In this document: piece after piece, positions 6,788 through 9,420 of the stretch
How positions within the stretch are numbered: position 1 is the stretch's first letter
Layout: each line of letters begins with the position of its first letter
From: CAJXZP01 sp047610145
Lineage (GTDB): Bacteria > Bacteroidota > Bacteroidia > Flavobacteriales_G > Salibacteraceae
Assembly (NCBI GenBank): GCA_047610145.1
Contig: JBLFZF010000116.1
Span: 1 to 9,420, forward strand
Direction: 5' to 3'
DNA length: 9,420 bases
The notes under the pieces: model-generated
What the model saw: only the letters and a program-made list of their open reading frames with translations
Databases searched by the model: none
What the model was told of the DNA's origin: nothing
Program-made: the position numbers and the translations under genes

Positions 6788-7963
6788 ATGAGAAATTTAA
6801 AATATATCGTCTTTAGTGTGTTCATTTCAGCAATGCTTATAGGATGTGCCGGAAATACAAGTAATCACCATGCACACGGTCATGGTTCTGACCCAGATAA
6901 AGTACGCTTTAATCTAGACCAATTTGCGACCATGCAAATGGCTGTGGATACGATGAATCTCCGGAATTTATCGAATTACGTAGAGTCTAATGGAACCCTT
7001 GAGGTACCCCCAAATAACGAAGCTTTAGTAAGTACCGTAATAGGAGGTAACATTACCGGAATTAAGGTGATTGAAGGTGATGCCGTTGCAAAAGGACAAG
7101 TGTTGGCGACCATTAGCCATCCTGAGTTAATAAAAATTCAAACCAGTTATGTAACCGAGTGGAATAAAAGAGCGTATTTGAAAAGCGAATACGACAGGCA
7201 ACAAAAACTGTACGATGAAAAAGTGGGTTCTGGTAAAGAATACCAAAAAGTGCAATCAGAATACCAGTCCATAAATGGAGAAGTACTCGGATTAGAAGCA
7301 CAGTTGCGTTTATTACATATATCGGGAGCGTCAATTTTAAAAGGAATCATTACTGAGCATGTTCAAATAAAATCTCCTATTAGTGGGTTTGTTCGAAAAG
7401 TGGAAGTCAAAATAGGTCAATATGTAGCGCCACAAAAAGAGATGTTTGATATTGTAAATATTGATCATGTGCATGCTGATTTTATGATCTATGAGAAAGA
7501 TGTGGCGAAGGTTAAAAAAGGGCAAACCATTCTGTTTACCGCAGAAGGAAATAAAGGACAAGATATTAAAGCGGAAATATATTCGGTAGGTAAAAACTTT
7601 GAACAAGACCCCAAAGCGGTTCACATTCATGCAGAGATTGAAAACAAGTCGGGTTTTTTGTTGCCGGGTATGTATATTCAAGGTAGAATTCTGGTAGATT
7701 CTGAAAAATCGCTGGCCTTACCTGAATCAGGAGTGGTTAGACAAGGAGAGCAATACTTCGTGTTCAGTGCTGTAAAAATGAAAGTTGGAGAAGAGTTGAA
7801 ATGGGACTTCTTTCCAATAGAAGTAAAGGTAGGCGTAACCGATAATGGATGGACTCAAATTATACCGATAAAACCATTTAAAAAGAACCAAAAATTTGCT
7901 TCCAAAGGAGCGTATTACTTAATGGCTGAATTGAAGAAAGAAGAAGCTGAACATTCGCATTAG
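6788..7963 (+). CDS. RND efflux periplasmic adaptor (membrane fusion) lipoprotein, CzcB/CusB type
   Basis: This 391-residue protein links the inner-membrane pump to the outer-membrane channel. A lipoprotein signal peptide ends in the lipobox LIGC, with lipidation expected at Cys20. Directly after it comes a His-rich stretch, NHHAHGHG (His27, 28, 30, 32), and the chain ends in EHSH; both could bind metal (inference). The domain order fits the family: the two halves of a barrel-sandwich (lipoyl-like) domain at about 79-112 (GGNITGIKVIEGDAVAKGQ) and 190-223 (IKSPISGFVRKVEVKIGQYV), split by a helical hairpin at about 113-180; then a beta-barrel domain (about 224-303, with FLLPGMYIQGRI) and a membrane-proximal domain (about 304-380). 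The ATG lies 11 bp after the pump stop in an A-rich leader, so translation is probably coupled within one operon. A strong terminator starts 17 bases after its stop. The substrate cannot be fixed from this gene alone. Confidence 0.95.
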   Translation: MRNLKYIVFSVFISAMLIGCAGNTSNHHAHGHGSDPDKVRFNLDQFATMQMAVDTMNLRNLSNYVESNGTLEVPPNNEALVSTVIGGNITGIKVIEGDAVAKGQVLATISHPELIKIQTSYVTEWNKRAYLKSEYDRQQKLYDEKVGSGKEYQKVQSEYQSINGEVLGLEAQLRLLHISGASILKGIITEHVQIKSPISGFVRKVEVKIGQYVAPQKEMFDIVNIDHVHADFMIYEKDVAKVKKGQTILFTAEGNKGQDIKAEIYSVGKNFEQDPKAVHIHAEIENKSGFLLPGMYIQGRILVDSEKSLALPESGVVRQGEQYFVFSAVKMKVGEELKWDFFPIEVKVGVTDNGWTQIIPIKPFKKNQKFASKGAYYLMAELKKEEAEHSH

Positions 7964-7980
7964 TGAATACTTACAAGTTG

Positions 7981-8011
7981 AAAAAGCCAAGACGGAAGTC
8001 TTGGCTTTTTT
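7981..8011 (+). terminator. Intrinsic terminator closing the efflux cluster
   Basis: A perfect 13-bp stem (AAAAAGCCAAGAC at 7981-7993 with GTCTTGGCTTTTT at 7998-8010) is capped by a GGAA tetraloop of the GNRA type, and the right arm ends in six Ts. It starts 17 bases after the adaptor stop. The A-run on the left arm means it could also work for transcripts from the other strand. The rest of the gap to the next start (8012-8109) is AT-rich with no convincing promoter pair. Confidence 0.93.
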
Positions 8012-8109
8012 GTTGTTGAAAATAAGCTGATTAAGCTATGGTTTTCTTTTCTCAATGTTTGTGAATTTGGTTATTATTGTGTTAGGATTAATCCCTAATT
8101 GAAATATTC

Positions 8110-9420
8110 ATGATTAGCTCAAAAATTAATAACAAATCCCTAGTTTTTTTAATTGTCTTTTCTGCGATTGTGTTCTCTAATTTTACTGGGGTTGGTCAAA
8201 ATTTGCAACCAATTGATGATATATGGGTTCCCTATGGAAAAGTCAATGCAATAAAAAAAGATACCCTTAATAATGTATTGTATTATGGTGGTGATTTTAA
8301 TTGGTTGGGAAAACGAACTACTGGGAACGTAGTTCTAGATAATGACGGAAATTTCAAGAGTTCACTACCCATATTAATTTATGGAGTGAAAGATGCTGTT
8401 CCCGATGGACTGGGAGGCGCTTATTGTGTTGGAGATTTTTATAACCAAAGTACAGGAGAAAAGTATAACATTATCCAATTTGATTCTAACGGGGAGATAT
8501 TAGATAGATTTTACAATTTTCGCCTTAATGGGGCACCCACATCTATTGTAAAGTACGAAGACACTTTAATTATTGCAGGTCATTTTACTCAAGCTGGTAA
8601 TTTTAAAAAAGGTTCGTTCTTTTTAAATCCCAGAAATTTTCAAGAGGATTATTCCTTACCTGAGGTGAATGGATCTATATTTTGCTCTGCCCCAGATGGC
8701 AAAGGAGGACTGTATATTGGAGGATCTTTCACCAAAATTGGAGCAGTTACAAGAAATCACTTGGCTCAAATTGATGAAAATGGAAAGCTAACAAATTGGA
8801 ACCCGAACGCGAACCAGTATGTTAGGTGTTTGAAATTTGATAATGACACCATTTTTGCAGGTGGAAACTTTACAACCGTTGGTGGTACTATAAGAAATAG
8901 AGCGGTTTCATTAGATACCAATGGGGTGATTTCTAACTGGAACCCAGATGCAGATGGATTGGTATGCGATATAGAAATATATGGGGATACCGTGTTTTTA
9001 GCAGGGAAGTTTACCTGGTTGAGTGGAAATATATATAAACGTTTAGTTGCGGTTAATAAAAGTACCGGGACACCAATTGCGCCATGGATTAGTGGAATTC
9101 AAGGTTCATCAAATGGTAGTAATGTTGTAAACGATATGGCTATTCATAATGGGATATTATACTTAGGAGGGCAATTTACTCAACTAGGAAATCCAATTCT
9201 TGCTAGAAGTATGTTAGCGTCTTTAAATATTGCTACTGGAGTATTTACAAGTTGGGATCCTAATGTGACTAGGCGTGTTTTTACGGGGATCCCTACTATA
9301 AATACATTAGAAGTATTTGGAGATTCTTTATACGTAGGAGGGGGGTTTGATTCTATTTCAAGTCAAGAAAGAAAAAACGTATGTGCCTTTAATTTGGCTA
9401 CGGATAGTCTAACCTCTTGG
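8110..9420 (+). CDS. Secreted GGxF/WNP-repeat protein, probable beta-propeller (partial, 3' end outside window)
   Basis: The first 437 residues of a larger protein; the frame stays open to the last base. The ATG at 8110 is the first usual start after an in-frame TAA at 8089. The N-terminus is a signal peptide: Lys-containing n-region, hydrophobic LVFLIVFSAIVF (11-22), and a likely cut after GVG before Gln30. The rest is a tandem repeat. A strand ending GGxF or a variant recurs with its Phe at residues 63, 110, 159, 207, 254, 301, 356 and 413. Typical units continue FTxxGG, then RNxxxxLDxNG, then WNPxA (WNPNAN 230-235, WNPDAD 277-282, WDPN 382-385). This resembles the delta-60/DUF5122-type beta-propeller repeats of Bacteroidota surface proteins, often secreted by the type IX system; the C-terminal sorting domain that would show this is outside the window. 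No enzymatic motif is visible, so the role is unknown; ligand or surface binding is a guess. It follows the efflux terminator and is probably a separate transcript. Confidence 0.88.
   Translation, partial: MISSKINNKSLVFLIVFSAIVFSNFTGVGQNLQPIDDIWVPYGKVNAIKKDTLNNVLYYGGDFNWLGKRTTGNVVLDNDGNFKSSLPILIYGVKDAVPDGLGGAYCVGDFYNQSTGEKYNIIQFDSNGEILDRFYNFRLNGAPTSIVKYEDTLIIAGHFTQAGNFKKGSFFLNPRNFQEDYSLPEVNGSIFCSAPDGKGGLYIGGSFTKIGAVTRNHLAQIDENGKLTNWNPNANQYVRCLKFDNDTIFAGGNFTTVGGTIRNRAVSLDTNGVISNWNPDADGLVCDIEIYGDTVFLAGKFTWLSGNIYKRLVAVNKSTGTPIAPWISGIQGSSNGSNVVNDMAIHNGILYLGGQFTQLGNPILARSMLASLNIATGVFTSWDPNVTRRVFTGIPTINTLEVFGDSLYVGGGFDSISSQERKNVCAFNLATDSLTSW
8278..9348 (+). repeat. Eight protein-level GGxF repeats in the secreted protein
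   Basis: The units are marked by YYGGDF, YCVGDF, IIAGHF, YIGGSF, FAGGNF, FLAGKF, YLGGQF and YVGGGF. Phe-to-Phe spacings are 47, 49, 48, 47, 47, 55 and 57 residues. The two units around residues 200-260 match each other best (GGSFTKIGAVTRN against GGNFTTVGGTIRN). The DNA copies have diverged, so this is an old protein repeat rather than a recent DNA duplication. A further unit seems to begin at the right edge (LTSW, the place of the WNP element), so the array is longer than shown. Confidence 0.75.

Noticed and set aside
7113..7681. Overlapping minus-strand open frames within the adaptor gene
   Set aside because: Opposite conserved adaptor domains, low-complexity aromatic translations, no support for coding.
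8058..8079. TTTG...TATTATTG as a promoter for the secreted repeat protein
   Set aside because: The spacer is only about 10 bases and the -7 element has a mismatch; no convincing pair was found in this gap.
1..9420. CRISPR arrays, tRNA or rRNA genes, insertion sequences, attachment sites
   Set aside because: No regular short direct repeats with spacers, no RNA-gene motifs, and no transposase or integrase sequence were seen; the window is ordinary chromosomal coding DNA apart from the points listed.

Overview
The window looks like a chromosomal segment from a member of the Bacteroidota, probably Flavobacteriia or a close relative. The DNA is AT-rich, and starts lack Shine-Dalgarno sequences but have A-rich leaders. 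One perfect TAnnTTTG -7 motif is present. The heavy-metal RND pump is fused to its outer-membrane partner, and a DUF6660-like Cys/His protein and a GGxF/WNP-repeat secreted protein are present. This assignment rests on family knowledge and sequence style; no database search was run. All genes are on the + strand.

Bases 1-360: the 3' end of a transketolase gene (the N-terminal part lies outside the window), closed by a strong intrinsic terminator. Bases 361-2001: a complete type I glyceraldehyde-3-phosphate dehydrogenase (gap), followed after 24 bp by an unrecognised 205-residue protein with a tentative SRPBCC/START-like pattern.

Bases 2043-7963: a heavy-metal efflux cluster. It holds (i) a small Cys/His-rich exported protein of the DUF6660 type starting at GTG; (ii) a 1449-residue CzcA/CusA-type RND pump with a TolC-like outer-membrane factor fused to its C-terminus, with a signal-peptide-like segment at the junction; and (iii) a lipoprotein periplasmic adaptor (CzcB/CusB type) with His-rich ends. 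Together (ii) and (iii) supply all three parts of a tripartite efflux system: inner-membrane pump, adaptor and outer-membrane channel. The 72-bp gap in front of the pump carries an 11-bp inverted repeat and a Bacteroidetes-type -7 element, so it is a candidate control point. A strong terminator at 7981-8011 ends the cluster. No regulator gene is visible in the window.

Bases 8110-9420: the first 437 residues of a secreted repeat protein, running off the right edge. It has a signal peptide and eight GGxF-type repeats of about 47-57 residues, suggesting a beta-propeller.

No tRNA, rRNA, CRISPR array, insertion sequence or other mobile element was seen. No stretch longer than about 300 bases lacks a gene. 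The most unusual points are the pump-channel fusion with its internal signal peptide, and the inverted-repeat region before it.
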